A stretch of DNA of 64,000 nucleotides, from NCBI GenBank assembly GCA_004009845.1, contig RMBW01000072.1, forward strand, positions 186,001 through 250,000. The letters run 5' to 3'. Shown here piece after piece: positions 50,901 through 63,256 of this stretch; the first letter of the stretch is position 1, and the number at the start of each line of letters is the position of its first letter. The position numbers and the translations under genes were made by a program. The notes under the pieces were generated by a model, which was not told where the DNA came from, did not search any database, and worked only from the letters and a program-made list of their open reading frames with translations. Source of the DNA: Davidsoniella eucalypti (Eukaryota > Ascomycota > Sordariomycetes > Microascales > Ceratocystidaceae).

Positions 50901-53900
50901 GTAGTAACAGTACGACTAACCTACATCGAACAAGGCACGTTCACGTTCACTTTCACTTTTTACTTTCATTTTCACTGTCTAGTAAACGATGGAGCAAGAA
51001 GTATAGCAGGATAACATGCAGTTCATGGTATGCATGTGCATGTAGTACTAGCAATAGCAGCATGTGCGTATATATGTAGGCCTATCTGTACGCTGTATCT
51101 GCGCCTATCTACACATATGCAGTGCTGTGGCTTTTGATGCCTTTCTTGGGCCGCCTGGCCGTTACGGATGGGGCTGGTTCGATAGAGATGGAAGTTGGAA
51201 GGCGAAGAATAACGCGGCCTTGAGGATACATCACCATCATTATTTTATATATTTTATATTTTGGTCGTTTTTTTGCCAGTCTCTGGCTGTTAAAAACAGT
51301 AGCTTCTCGGGTTAGGCCTGTGAGTAACTTGACTTTCAAAAAGGAAGAACGCTTGTGCTTCTGGTTCCCTCGACCCTGGTCTGACTCTTACTTTCATTTG
51401 GTCTTTGGTTCTCTCTAGCTTCGATGTTGCTTCCGGGGGGTTCTTTGTTTAGGCTTCTTCGGGAAAACAACGGTGGACCATATTCATTTATATGTTTATA
51501 TCTGCATGTATCTTCCATTTCGTTTCTCTTCTTCTGTACTTCGCTGTGACATATGTGTAGATGTATAGATGGGTATGCAGGTGCAATCAGAGCAAATCTA
51601 CCATCGCCGTGTCTTTGTCCTTTTAAGAGCTGCAGTCTAAGAAGGTCGCTTCTTGGTTGGATTTTCCGGGCAGGATCGATGATATCAGTGCGACGACAGC
51701 CATTATAGCCGTTACTATTCTTACCAGAAGTTTCCTCGTTGCTAATACTAATACTACTACTACTACGACTGCTACTACGACCTGCAACTGTCTGCTGTAG
51801 GGCCAAGGCCCCGGCTGGCCACCCGCTGTCTCTCGGCGTCACTGCACGGGCTATATGCTGCGACGTGTATCTTTATATTCTTGTTTATGTCCACACTACG
51901 CATGTAATGGTATGGCAACATGTAGGTAGCATAGCATGCCTGCTTCTAGGGCCTGGTCTGGGAAGCTGGTCTGAGAAGCTGGTCTGAAAAGATGGCCGCG
52001 GTGCGCATGCATGGGCTTGTTTGTTTCGTTCGTTTGTCTGCGAATAGCGGCGTGTCTTCAAGCCCTCACCCTGGGTTAGATATGGCAAACACCGAGCTTG
52101 AGCGCTTCTTGGCCTGTATTTCTGCTGCTTTAACTGCTCTGTTTCGATCTGTCCCTTGCTATAATTCTTTGTATGGCTTCACGGTAGAACCCTGTTTTCT
52201 GGTATTCGTAGGCACATTTTACTGGCGTAGCTCACATCTGTCCCCATATACTCGGTTTTTTTCTTCTTTTTTTTTTCAGTTTCCCTTTCTGATTCGTTCC
52301 ATGTTCTCCTTCTTTTCCGCTTTCTCTTTCGTCCTGGCCCTCCCGCACCTAGCCAAGTAGACCCTATTGTCTGTCCCCTCGTCCTTTCGTCCTTGCCCCC
52401 TCCCCTCGCTCTGGCCTGGTCCTTTCCCTCATGCTGCCCTTGAGATATCGAGTGCACTCGCTTCTTCTCCCTATCAACCTCTTCTGCCAACCGTCTCTCG
52501 GGCCGCCTGAGTCTGTCTGTCTGTCCTCGAGCTCTGCTGCTGACTGTCTTGCCATCAGCCACCCACTTCTGGCGGTCATATCGGTCCTGATTGCATATCA
52601 ATATAGCCGTATATACATATACATATGTGTGTATACCAAGCTTGTGGTGCCTGTCGAACAGGGTAGTTGTAGGCTTCTTTCTCTTTGACGTAGTTGCCGT
52701 TGTCTCCTACATACAAGGCCCCTACTTCCATTACCAAACCGGTAATAGCCAAGCGTTTGGGGCTCCCAGCTTGAAGCTTACCCGCTCAACTTCAAACTTC
52801 AAACTACCTGCAGCGGGTAGTTGCCTGCTTTGTCTGCACATGCACTTCTTCTGCCGCCGTGAGGCCAGCCGACAGATTTGATCGAGGAAGGCGCACCTGT
52901 CTGTTATGATCATGATTATTATTATAGTTTATTTTATGTATTTATCTGTCCGTCTTTGTTTTGGGAATTCCTGTTTCCTCTTTTGATGCTGGCTTTATTT
53001 TCCTTTATGTCCATCTGTCCATCGTTTATTTTTTTTGTTTTTCTTTCCTTTCTTTATTGACGCTTGGTCGGAGCCTCATTTGTGAGGTTGCGTCTTAACA
53101 TCTTCATCTTCGTTTTATTCTTATTTTCGTCTTCATCGTCGTCATTGTCTTTATCGACTTTATATCTAACCGAGCCAGACTATTCGATTCTAGTGTTGGG
53201 CCCTGTTTTGGTGCTGGGTTTCTTACATTACGTGACGATAACGGCCTCAGAAACCCAACCCACCACTGATCATCAGCCAATATCTCCTTCTCACTCTATC
53301 TCTTCATCTTCATCGACTCTATGCGACCTACGATATGACTCCAACGACGGCCGACCTTCCATCACCTTGACTCCTCTCTCTCTCTTTCTCCATCCTTTCC
53401 CCTTTCTTTGATCTTGTGCCTCTCGCGACGGCCGGCCACCACCTCTCTTGTTGTTTCTGCCATCGGATCTGTGCCACCGCCTTTGTAGCTGCCGCCATTT
53501 ATAGGTAACAAGCAGCAAGCCTGAAATAGCAAACCTCCAGATAGAAACAGACACTTGCATACGCATATTTGGCCACCGTATCGGCAGCAAGTAAATACTC
53601 GACAAAGCACTGCCTGTCTTGTTAGGCTTTGGATCAGGTTGACCTGCTGTGCTTCTATAAGCTGCTCTTCATCCACTGAATATCCAACACTTCAAGCTTG
53701 TGGACAGCAGTTTGGATTCCCATACTTCATCCCAGCAACTTATCATTGTGTTGCTCATCATCCTTTCAGGTAAGACCTTTTTTGAATTTTCTTCTTTTCC
53801 TTCCGTCTTGCAGACAAAAGGAAAATAAAAGATACAGCCGATTTTCGCTGTTACCGCTGTCCGCACCACTGTCATAACTATACGATATTCCAACTGCCTA

Positions 53901-56576
53901 CTATACTCGCAAGTGCCGACACCGACTCTATCTCGCCGTGTCTCCAGCCAGCTTACCTCTTCTCTATGGCATCTTTCTTCACTTCATCTTCAAGTGAAGA
54001 CAAGGAACATTGACGTAGTGCTTACTTCAAGTCCTGCTATTTGTTGATGGATCGATGTCCATGCTTGATTATTCACATCCATCGTTGCTATTACCGTTAC
54101 GGCTGTTATTTACTTGACCTATCGCCCGCTCCCACTACTACTCAGTATAGTTACAAGTCGTACTCTGTGCGGTAATACTAGCTCCTTAGGCTGATAGCTT
54201 AGAGCTCCATGGCGAGGAATTTCTTAGTTGCCATTAAGTACGTTGCCTATTTTTTCTCCACCAGAGGGTCCGGGGAACTCTACTATCAAACCTTCGTCCC
54301 TGACACTAGCTTCTATGTTCACGACCACGACAGCTATAGCTACAGAAATAGCACCACTAGCAGAATGATCAAAGAACATATTACAGAGCATGTCTACACT
54401 GGTTCATGTTCTCGCCTTCTTATGCTGCTTGCCACATGTCCCTTTGGCTGTGAAAGGCAGATGTATTTGTTTGTATAGTCGCATCTGCAGCCAAAGCTAC
54501 AACTCCAGCAATATAAAGCATAAAGCAATAGAGCAAAACTATACGGAGTGCAGAAGGCAATGCTTGAAGTAGAGCATCAGAGAAAATAAGTACAGTGCTG
54601 TGCTGTGCGGTACGGCGCAGGTGCAGCCCAATGGAGTGCCGTGCTACATACAGGTAGATATTCCTGCTCTATTTTGGCCACACCCTCGATAGCATCATCG
54701 TATTGCCATCGCATCGCATCACATCACATCACAGCTCCTCTACTTATTTGTACACTCAAACTTGCCATTTATTATCCACTTTTGACCGCAAAATCCCGGC
54801 ATCTTCATACAAGCCTAGCCCCTCTTCTATCTTCTCTTGTTTTCTTTGTTTGGTGCCCTTCGTCTACATGTACATCCTGGACCCTGGTCAACAATATTCT
54901 AAGCTGCGAGTGCAGTGTAGCAGACAAGCCCATGCAGGAAAAGACAGCTTGATAGACACACACCCGTCCATCTCCTGCAGACCCTGGCGCACAATCTCCT
55001 AGCTCATGTCTCTATACACACACCTTTTTCACACTTAATATCTTGTTGAAAAATGGCCTACTTAAAATGGTAAAAGTCGACATATTCACTCCCTTGACAT
55101 CCTTGTGGCCGTCTACGCTCATTTTCAGTTTTGTAACTGGCTTCAAAGGCAATAATGGCCTGCCTGGATATACAAGGATGTGTCCACTAACACAAAGTTT
55201 ACGTCCGTCCATCCATAAACATACACAGACGTATATATCACTCTTGCTTCGTCTAAATGTACATGAAGACTTGTCACCTAACCAAAAAAAATACTTTGGT
55301 TACTTGTTGCAACTAGTGCCAAGGACCTGTAGTGACAGGAGATAGACACAGTCATAGTACAGCACGATTCACTTCATAGCTCCTTGTCATCCGTGAAGTA
55401 CCATCTTTTGTCACTTAGAATCACGCTCTCTTATGCCCATAAACCATCAAACAAAGTCAACAGTGCAAGACACCGGCCTACAATGATAATATGCCGGCCT
55501 TGGTGATATACTCACTAGGCTCGTCTCTGCTATATACAGCGACCCACATTCTACCTAGAATCCTTAACAATAGCCTCTTTCCATGTCATCGTGACTTTCA
55601 CATCCTAGTAACCAGTGTTGAGGACGGACATATCGACTTAGGCATGCGAGATCAGCTCATTTTTCTCTCATTTTTCTCCCATCTCCCATTTCCCTACCTC
55701 TATGTCTGAAAATAATTGTTGCTCTAAATAATGTTCCTGGGCTTCCTCTTCAGGCTACGCAACGCTGCTGGACTTGAAGCCAAGGCCCTGGTCCGGACAC
55801 CATCCCATAGCTTCTTTTTAATCCATGACCCCCCCCCCCCCCACACGCACACACATGGCATTGGAACTATAGCCTGTCTATTGAGAACCTTGCCTCATCC
55901 ACTGCCATTACAGGTTTCATGTTTGATGCTTGCAAGTGCTTGCCAAAAAAGTGACGGATCGAGAACAACAATACAGTCTAGCCTAGCTCCGGTTCTGCAC
56001 TGCATTTCTATTAAAGGTTATATACACCTCTACAACCCCAGAGCTTGTTTCCCTCAATTCCCTCGTCGTGTATTACTCTTCAGCTACTGTAGTTTGAAGA
56101 TAATCTACGATATTCCTCTATTCCGTGTATTTCTTTTACTATCCAAAACAGGACATGGCTTGAATATTGTGTTTTCTCTCACTCCTCCTACTGCCGCTAC
56201 TATCTATTCGATTGGCATTGTTATCTCTTATTCTCTTGCCATTGCCATCGTTGTAACCTGCAACTTGCATTAGGTTGCTGAGCCGAGCCAAATCCTGGCC
56301 CATCCTTCGGCCTCCCTATATCTGCTGTCACTACACTTCCTCTTGCGGCCAGGACTTTCCTGCTTTATACCCATCAAGTACTTAAACCCTTCCACATCCT
56401 CCTTCACCCTCTTCGTGTGGCAACAGAAGTCGTTGTATATCATCTTAATTTATGGGGCTTGGTCGACGCCATTTCTGCTTCACCCATACGACAATATATC
56501 TGTCACTGCCTCTACTGCCCATCATCTCTGCACTTCTGAACGCCTCTCCATCCCCTGAGACGGGTGACTGACCACA
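50901..56576 (+). promoter_or_regulatory. Probable long upstream and leader region of the Q/P-rich gene
   Basis: Plus strand is strongly pyrimidine-rich over much of 52.0-56.5 kb, as in fungal promoters and leaders, and leads directly to the ATG at 56577. It has many short upstream ORFs, a CAG|GTAAGA donor-like site at 53770 that could start a leader intron, and C14 at 55829-55842. Purine-rich complements produce long but meaningless basic ORFs on the minus strand. A long leader is common for fungal developmental regulators; here it is an inference. Confidence 0.4.
55829..55842. repeat. C14 homopolymer followed by a short CA run
   Basis: Fourteen C residues followed by an imperfect run of AC units, within the putative leader of the Q/P-rich gene. 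Confidence 0.85.
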
Positions 56577-58462
56577 ATGCTCACATCCAAGCAGCAGGCC
56601 ATTTTTGGCTATCGAGACTCTCATGACCTACCAACCCCACCGGCTACCACACGATTGTCACCACCTTCTTCATATCAAGACGCCCACAAACTAATGTCAA
56701 ACTCGCAACGATCTGAAAGCCCATATACGCACTCTCAGCAGTCCATGTCGGGCCCTCATGGCAGGTTGCCATTGCCGGCAGCTATGAACTTACCGCCTCA
56801 GTCTCAGCAACAACAACAACAACATCAGCAGCAGCAGCAACCACCTCCGCCACCGCCACCTCCGAGCTCACTACAGCGCTCTCACCAGCATCATCCTCAA
56901 CATCCGCAGCACCCTCAGCATCAACAACACGCCCCGCCTCCGCTTTCACAGCATATTTCACAGCAGCATCACCAGCATTCACCGCACTCACATCCCCAGC
57001 CGCCGCCACACCATCAACATCAACTTCAACAACTTCAACCCTCAGTGGTACCTCCCCATCACCAACAACCCCCACCACCAATCACTACACCCGCGGCACC
57101 GGCAGCACCCAGCAATCCCCATCAAGTCACCTCACATCACCACTCCATTTCAGTACACCAACCGCCTTTGCCACCACCCCCGCCACCACTGTCACAACAG
57201 CAGCAGTCACAACAGTTGCAGGTTCACGATCAAAGTCTAGCACAACTTCCTGCGCCACCTTCAAATTGGCAAGGAACTGAAGAGGCATGGAAGCCATGGC
57301 TTATGGCCAAAGCAGAAGAGGAAAAGCGTCGACAGGAAGAAGAAAAGACTCGTCAAGAAACGCTGCGGCGGGACCAACGTCAACTAGAACTTGAGATTCT
57401 ACGGACATCGCTTGGTGGAGGCGTTCCTCCCCCCATGATACCATTTATATTTGCTGGAATGGGTGGTGTCACTCTCCCTCCGGGGGCGATGGACTGGGCC
57501 CAGCAAGCGCTGTCTGCAAACTCGTCTTCACAGCAGCAACATGGACCGTCTGCTCCTATATCACCAGGGCATCGAAGAGATTCACAACCGTATTCCACAT
57601 ATCCTTCGACGCCAAGTGTCATGCCTCAGCCACATGGATTTGCTAATCCCAACTCCCCAGCAACAAGAGCAGGCCGATCTACACAAACTTCAGTCTCGGG
57701 GCGTCCACTGACGGCAATAAACACAGCCGCATCAACGGGCCCGCATCCCGCTAACTACCCGCCGCCGCAGCTTTCAGCGAGCTCCGAGACGCAGTCAGGG
57801 GCCATATTCTTTCATCACTGGCAACCCCCCACGACCAGTGCAGGGGGTAGCAGCTCAACACAACCTACTGCAGCAGCCGGTTCGTTATTATCTTCCAAAC
57901 TCAAGCGCAAACAAGAATCTCTGTAGGCTAACATACAGCCCATTTTTTCTTTTTCCCCATATATTTAGCCGAGTCCCCCAAAAAGCGCAAAGCAACAGGC
58001 CCGCCTGCAGATGGTCGATCTCCGCCACCATTTGGGCCTCCTACATCGGCCAACTTGATAGGCTCTTCATCCGGTCCTCTTTTAAGAGGTAGTACAGGAA
58101 GTGCAGGACCAAGCAGGCGCCAGAGCCATTCCCGCCAACGTAGCGATGTCCGTGGTGATATCGATATCTTCCGTGATCGTGACCGTTCTCGCGCGGAAAG
58201 CTTAGGACCCGGACGCAGTTTCACACCGCAACCACAACCGACATATCTTGGGCCACCTGGTCCCGGACCGCAGGGACATGGGCCGCCTGGTATACGTGGA
58301 TCTAGCTCTAGAGAGAAGCTTGGAGACGCTCAACGTAGCGGCGGTGGAAGTGATAATGCCTCCAACAGTAACGCTGGTGGTGGTGCTACCGCTGGAGCTA
58401 GCGGTGGTGGCGGTGGCCATTCAGTTTCCTCTCTACTAACCGAAGACTCATCTAAGAACTGA
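56577..58462 (+). CDS. Gln/His/Pro-rich protein with basic nuclear-type motif (two exons), conserved-type but unnamed
   Basis: Predicted nuclear regulator-like protein of about 598 aa; I do not recognise a named family. Residues 1-230 are low-complexity, with Gln, His and Pro runs. A charged, probably coiled-coil segment follows at 232-282 (EEAWKPWLMAKAEEEKRRQ), then a hydrophobic, probably structured stretch, VPPPMIPFIFAGMGGVTLPP, at 283-302. This 232-312 block looks like the conserved core. Exon 2 opens with ESPKKRKATG, close to an SV40-type nuclear signal, and ends in a Gly/Ser-rich tail. The first frame stops at 57926, so an intron is needed. Acceptor 57968 (TATTTAG) with donor 57880 (GTTCGT) restores phase and gives TAAAESPKKRK. 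Donors at 57847 (GTAGCA), 57838 (GTGCAG) or a GC at 57907 also fit. Role in transcription is inferred from composition only. Confidence 0.75.
57880..57968 (+). other. Proposed intron of the Q/P-rich gene (donor uncertain)
   Basis: Donor GTTCGT, branch-like CTAAC at 57928-57932, acceptor ATTTAG at 57968; phase 1. The obvious GTAGGC at 57923 is out of phase with the SPKKRK frame and only a few bases from the branch site. Confidence 0.45.
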
Positions 58463-59705
58463 TTCAGATCGAGGACCGACGCATCATGACAGTAATGGTG
58501 TTTCACAATTGCACAACGACGAAGTGAGACAGTGTAATGGCAACTTTTGTTGAAGTTGAACCATGCATATACAACTAATTAATATAGAGTCAGCCAACCA
58601 TATTACATGGGCTGTCTTTGTACATCAAGGCCTATAGGCTCTTGTCATTTTTCTGATTTTTCCAGAAGCATTTGCAAACATTGATCAGTTTATATTCTTT
58701 CTTTTTGTATCGTATCTTTTCCCACCATTTCTTATTGTTTATTTTCGTGTGCAGCAAGCATTATCATCTATCTAGTAACTATACGACAGCATATCAGCAT
58801 TCTGGGATTTCACCATGGACATACACTACTAGCACAGCAAAATACGATGATTTTATCACAACACACATATATACAGCCATATTAGACGCAAGAAGACACA
58901 TACAAGGCGATTTGAGATATAAAAACGATGCGATGCGCTTTGTTGCTTAAATTACGCACGGTGATTTGCACAGGGCGTCAAAGATGGAGTTCTTTGTTCC
59001 ATCTACGGCGAGGGTTGTCTCCTTGAAGGTTACATGATTGGCGTTGATCTAAGATGGGAAAAGAGGGCTCTAGATGCCTGTCCTTTTTATTATATATATA
59101 TATTTCTTATTATTATCTGTAACTAGGCTTATTAGCTAGATTTCGCAAGCTTGGTCTATATCAATGGACTTGCAACTAAACGTCGTTGTGTGTACATCCT
59201 CTTTGACGTTTCGTTGGATCGGAGTTTTGATATGTTTGTTTATTCCTTAATTTTGAGAGTTCGGTTCACCGGTTTCACATTTTACAGCATGGAGAAATAA
59301 AGTAGACAGATATGTAACATACATACAGATAGATACATTTTGCACAGAACAAGACTTGGTGATGATGGGCAGTATATTGATAAGATATATATGTATGTGA
59401 ATATAAACATTGTAGTTATAGGCAGTCGAAGCTTGTCGGGCCAGTGGCCAGCCACGGCATATAGGCTGGCATATAGCATGTACATATTATTCTTCAGTGT
59501 CACATTATATTCCGCCTTGATATTTTTGTAGTGGTTAGTGGAAAGCCGATTACAGTAGGCGCAGATGGGTAATTTAGGGACATACTAGGGAAATGGTGAG
59601 TGTAAGCACAGCGATCAAAACACCACGCCATTGAATTGCATATGCAGCATCAAATAAACCGGTTTCCGGTCCGCAAATCGCATGCTACTTGTCACTAATC
59701 GACGT
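58463..59705. other. Convergent intergenic region between the Q/P-rich and EthD genes
   Basis: About 1.2 kb of A+T-rich DNA, including a TA repeat near 59093-59103, between the 3' ends of two converging genes. No ORF of note. Confidence 0.6.
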
Positions 59706-60026
59706 TTAGTAGATAGTGCCAGTCAGGACCTTGAGGGGGATGTTGGTGAAGTTGGAGACATCGTCGAAGACGGCAGCAGAGGAAGGGCTAGAGGCGACGG
59801 CCTTGAAGCTAGCCTCGTCCTTCCAGGCCATGAAGCACATGACCTGGAAGGGAGGGGCCTCGTCGGCGCTCAGGTCGAACTCGACAACCTTGTAGGACTC
59901 GAGGCCGGCGGCCTTCCAATGGCTTTCGACCAAGGGCATGTGCTTGGTCAGGTAGTAGTCCATGTCGAAAGTGGCGCCAGGAGTGGTCTTGTAGGCCACA
60001 GTAACATTGTAAGAACCGGAAGGCAT
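59706..60026 (-). CDS. EthD-family small protein
   Basis: Predicted single-domain, cytosolic-type protein of 106 aa without intron. The family has a dimeric alpha/beta ferredoxin-like fold; members occur in ring-cleavage and polyketide pathways, but many fungal copies have no assigned substrate. Family features visible are a beta-strand start (YNVTVAYKTTPGATF), the MDYYLTKHMPLVESHW helix with the characteristic H-M-P, and a C-terminal IPLKVLTGTIY. The length equals one EthD domain. I chose the ATG at 60026 because the domain starts at once. The in-frame ATG at 60158 lies only about 25 bases from the TATA box and is probably upstream of transcription. The leader is CA-rich, typical of well-expressed fungal genes. 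No polyketide or oxygenase gene is nearby, so its reaction cannot be inferred. Confidence 0.9.
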   Translation of the reverse strand: MPSGSYNVTVAYKTTPGATFDMDYYLTKHMPLVESHWKAAGLESYKVVEFDLSADEAPPFQVMCFMAWKDEASFKAVASSPSSAAVFDDVSNFTNIPLKVLTGTIY

Positions 60027-60180
60027 TTTGAAAGATTTGGGGGTGAGGGGGTTGTTGGTTGTTGGTTGAAAAAAAGGATTGATGGAAAGGCTGAAAAAAT
60101 GTTGGCTGAGATGTTGCAATTGTTGTGATTGGTGATGTTCGAAGATGGGATTGGTCAAGTTAGATGACTGTGGATTGTCC

Positions 60181-60187
60181 TTATATA
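60181..60187 (-). promoter_or_regulatory. TATA box of the EthD gene (TATATAA)
   Basis: On the minus strand the sequence reads GTATATAAGG, about 155 bases upstream of the chosen ATG, with a CA/CT-rich leader between. This is a standard core-promoter arrangement. Confidence 0.6.
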
Positions 60188-60771
60188 CTATTATGATTAT
60201 TAAGAAAAGTAACTGCTGTACCGGAAACGGATCGACCCCGCTATCCCGGTCTTAGCAGTAAAACGGATCCCACCTTTACTATAGATATATAGTTGTAAAC
60301 CGGCGAACGAAAACGCCGTGAATTTGATGTTGTGGCGATGCTGTTACCGCTTTGTTCAAGCCAGTTTACAGAGGCATGATATGACATCCAGGGACAAGGA
60401 CATTGGTTCCGTGATGATCCGATGTTTAGTTCCGGCAAATACGGGATTTCTGTGTGGTAAGAAGTGGAGCAAGAACAATGAACACATTAGAATGCCAGTC
60501 TATAGGGTTGATAGCTGACAAAGACCTTGACTAATCTCTCCTTAGCCTAACAAGACTAGACCAACTAGGAAAACAAGAAACTAAGCTAAACTCACAACAT
60601 ATGGTCATAGCTTTTCTCATTGTTTGCTTCGGGCCATGAAAATCAGGTTAGGGGCGGGAAGAAGCAAAAGAACAAAGAATACACAGACAGTTCCAAGCTT
60701 CGTGAATACCAAGATAGATATGAGAGCGTTTTTTTTGGCTTCAACTACTGACGATGGTATTTTCTACAGAC

Positions 60772-60794
60772 AAAAAAAAAAAAAAAAAAAAAAG
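60772..60794. repeat. A23 homopolymer
   Basis: Twenty-three A residues, with no gene on the plus strand upstream. It could be a retroposed poly-A tail or simple-sequence slippage; nothing upstream resembles a processed gene copy. Confidence 0.9.
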
Positions 60795-63228
60795 GCTCAA
60801 GTTGGACAGGTTGCACAGGGATTGTGTTTACTGTTTACTTTGATCATTTTCGTGTTTCTCGCTTTACTTTTCACAACATCTTCATACAAAAGTCGACGAG
60901 ACCCTTGGTTGGATTGATTCCGTTGCTCTGTAGATCCTAGCCTAAAGTAGTGAGAAAGAACAACACAAGAAATAAAATCAGTGGCCTAGAAACAAAAAAA
61001 AGAAAAAGAAAAAGACTAAGCCAAGTTGAGCCTAAAATGAACAAACAAACTAATAATAACCAGCTTAGTCAGGGAAGTGTGATTTGACTTGCATAATCAA
61101 GTCACCAAGCACAAGCACAAGGGCTGTGCATATTGTTCATTAAACCATCGTATTAACCGAGAACTAAGCCAATACCCGGAGTCAAAAATCGTTTACGCTG
61201 TCGTGTCCAAGAGAAGAAGGTTTTCCTTTCTTTGAGAGCGTTCATCACTACATTCCACATATTGTTCTGTACCCCAAAATCCAGTCCAAGGAGTTACGTT
61301 ATCTCTTAGTAAGACCTATAACAAAAGCCCATTAATGGAAGAAAAGAAAAAAGTCGGCAGTCCCTTCCCCCCCCCCCCTCTCAGCACCCCGAATCAGACA
61401 TTATCGGGAAAACATGCGGGGAAGATTTTCAAGAAAGGGATGTTACTCTACCATTGTGACAAGAAGAACGAAAGAGCGTACATATCTGTATACATTACTT
61501 GTATACACTACTTATCTGGGCCATACTTTTTCTACTATACACGGGCCAGATGTAGACCGAGCTATTCGGTCGAAAGAAACAAGACCTTCTCTTATCCTCT
61601 TATGGGTTTCCCTTTGGTGCCTGTTGCCTATTTCTCGTCCAGATGGTCTCCCTTATAGGCTAACTAGATCATCGTCAACAAGGCAACCATCTTGAAACGA
61701 AACAATACCCCCCCCCTCCCCTCTTCCTTCCACCCCACCCCATCCTTGGTTCGAAAAAAAAAGACAAAGAAACAAAAGGACGAGAGAAAGAAAGACAATA
61801 ATGGAAAAGAAAAGAGCAAAAAGTACAAGCCTCGGGGAGCGAAACCGCGTGGAATGAGAGTCTGTGCTCCTCACTTGACCCCGGTATCCATGGCTGATAA
61901 TACTGTGACTGTTTGTTACTTCGCCCAAAAACTAGGCTTCATGGGAGGGAAAAAGCTGCAAAGGTTGAGGGAAAAGACAAACAGCCATCATGGTTGCCCT
62001 GGTATACTTATGTAGACGTTTCTTTTTTTTCTTTTTCTTCCTTGTTCAGAAAATAGCCCGAGAGAAAAATGACACTTGCTTCCTCTAGTAATAAATATTT
62101 AAAGACCCCGTCCGGATGTCTAAGAAGCCGCTCCTTTGTAGATTAAGAGAGACATTGGGGGAAGGGGGGGAAGAAGAAAAGAGGAAAGCCAGGCTGGCAA
62201 ATTATATATGCACGATGAGGAGCGATCTCAGATAGAAGAGTAGAAGACAATCACATGTTAAACAACAAGCCAGAGTTACAGATTATATATGTAGATAATG
62301 TCATGGTAACTATATGGTTTTGAAGGTTTTAATTCATTTGGTTTATGTATGTACATATGTATCTCCAAGTTCTACATTATATCGTCGACAGTGTCCATAA
62401 CATCATCATGGAACTATACAACTATGTTTTAACAGCATTTACAGATGTATCTGTATTCTCGCAAACTGTTTCCGGCCCTTCCTGGCGTACTTTTCTCGCT
62501 GGTTGACAACTGATGTGTGTTCTTTTCACATCACATCACACCTCCTAAATCACATCCTTCTTTCTATTTGTTCTCTTTTATCTTTTTTTAATTTTTATTT
62601 TGCTTAAATCTTAAGTCGCATGTGCGGCATCGACAGATTTACAAGTACATGTGATTGTGTATTATTAAAATAGCAACCTTGAACAGGGAAGTTCGACACC
62701 TTGAAAAGTATAAATAAATGCTCCAAATCTTGACCACTGGTATTGTTAACGAACTATCGAGCTATAAAACACAGTCACAGTTTATTGAAAAGTGAACTTG
62801 GTAAGATGGCTTTTATGTGACGGCAAAATCACAAGGAATATGTATGGGCCATGCCGTTTTCTTTATATGAGCTTGTCCGGCAAGAAAAAAAAAAGAAGAA
62901 AAAAAAAGAGAGCTTTGGTATATTGTTGGACCTTTTTCCCAGTCAGACCGCGTAGACCCTTTCTTTATTAGTTCTTTTTTTTTTCCGAAATCAACGTATG
63001 ACGCCATAACAAAAGGTCGACCCATTTCAAACCATAGTCATGACCTAATTTCGATGTTTCCTGTAGCCTACTGAATACCTTTGTCTCTTTAACGGGCTCT
63101 GTACACTTTTTATCTCGCTTCCTAAGTCATTGCTTACTCCGTCTGATAGCAACAACGATCGTCAGGACTATCAATTCTTCGAAGCCGGTGGTTGAAAGGT
63201 ATAGCCCAAGTTATTTCTGCTGAGCTTG

Positions 63229-63256
63229 CTAGTATACAAATACTAGTATACAAATA
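63229..63256. repeat. 14-base tandem duplication (CTAGTATACAAATA, two copies)
   Basis: Two perfect adjacent copies in A+T-rich DNA near the right edge. Confidence 0.85.

Noticed and set aside
51336..51842. Minus-strand ORF of 168 codons
   Set aside because: The Ser/Arg-rich start comes from an ACT-type repeat and the rest has no domain; it lies in a pyrimidine-rich zone whose complement yields spurious ORFs.
52179..52601. Minus-strand ORF of 140 codons rich in Arg, Lys and Glu
   Set aside because: It is the purine-rich complement of a T/C-rich leader-like stretch, which automatically gives basic and acidic codons.
55731..56273. Plus-strand ORF of 180 codons
   Set aside because: It contains translated C14 and CA repeats and T/C-rich sequence without a domain; it is more likely leader DNA of the gene at 56577.
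57923..57968. GTAGGC at 57923 as donor of the Q/P-rich gene intron
   Set aside because: It leaves the wrong phase for the SPKKRK frame, and the donor is only a few bases from the CTAAC branch site.
60027..60158. In-frame upstream ATG extending the EthD protein by 44 residues
   Set aside because: It lies only about 25 bases from the TATA box, so it is probably not in the mRNA; the added sequence is a translated CA-rich leader and the domain starts at 60026.
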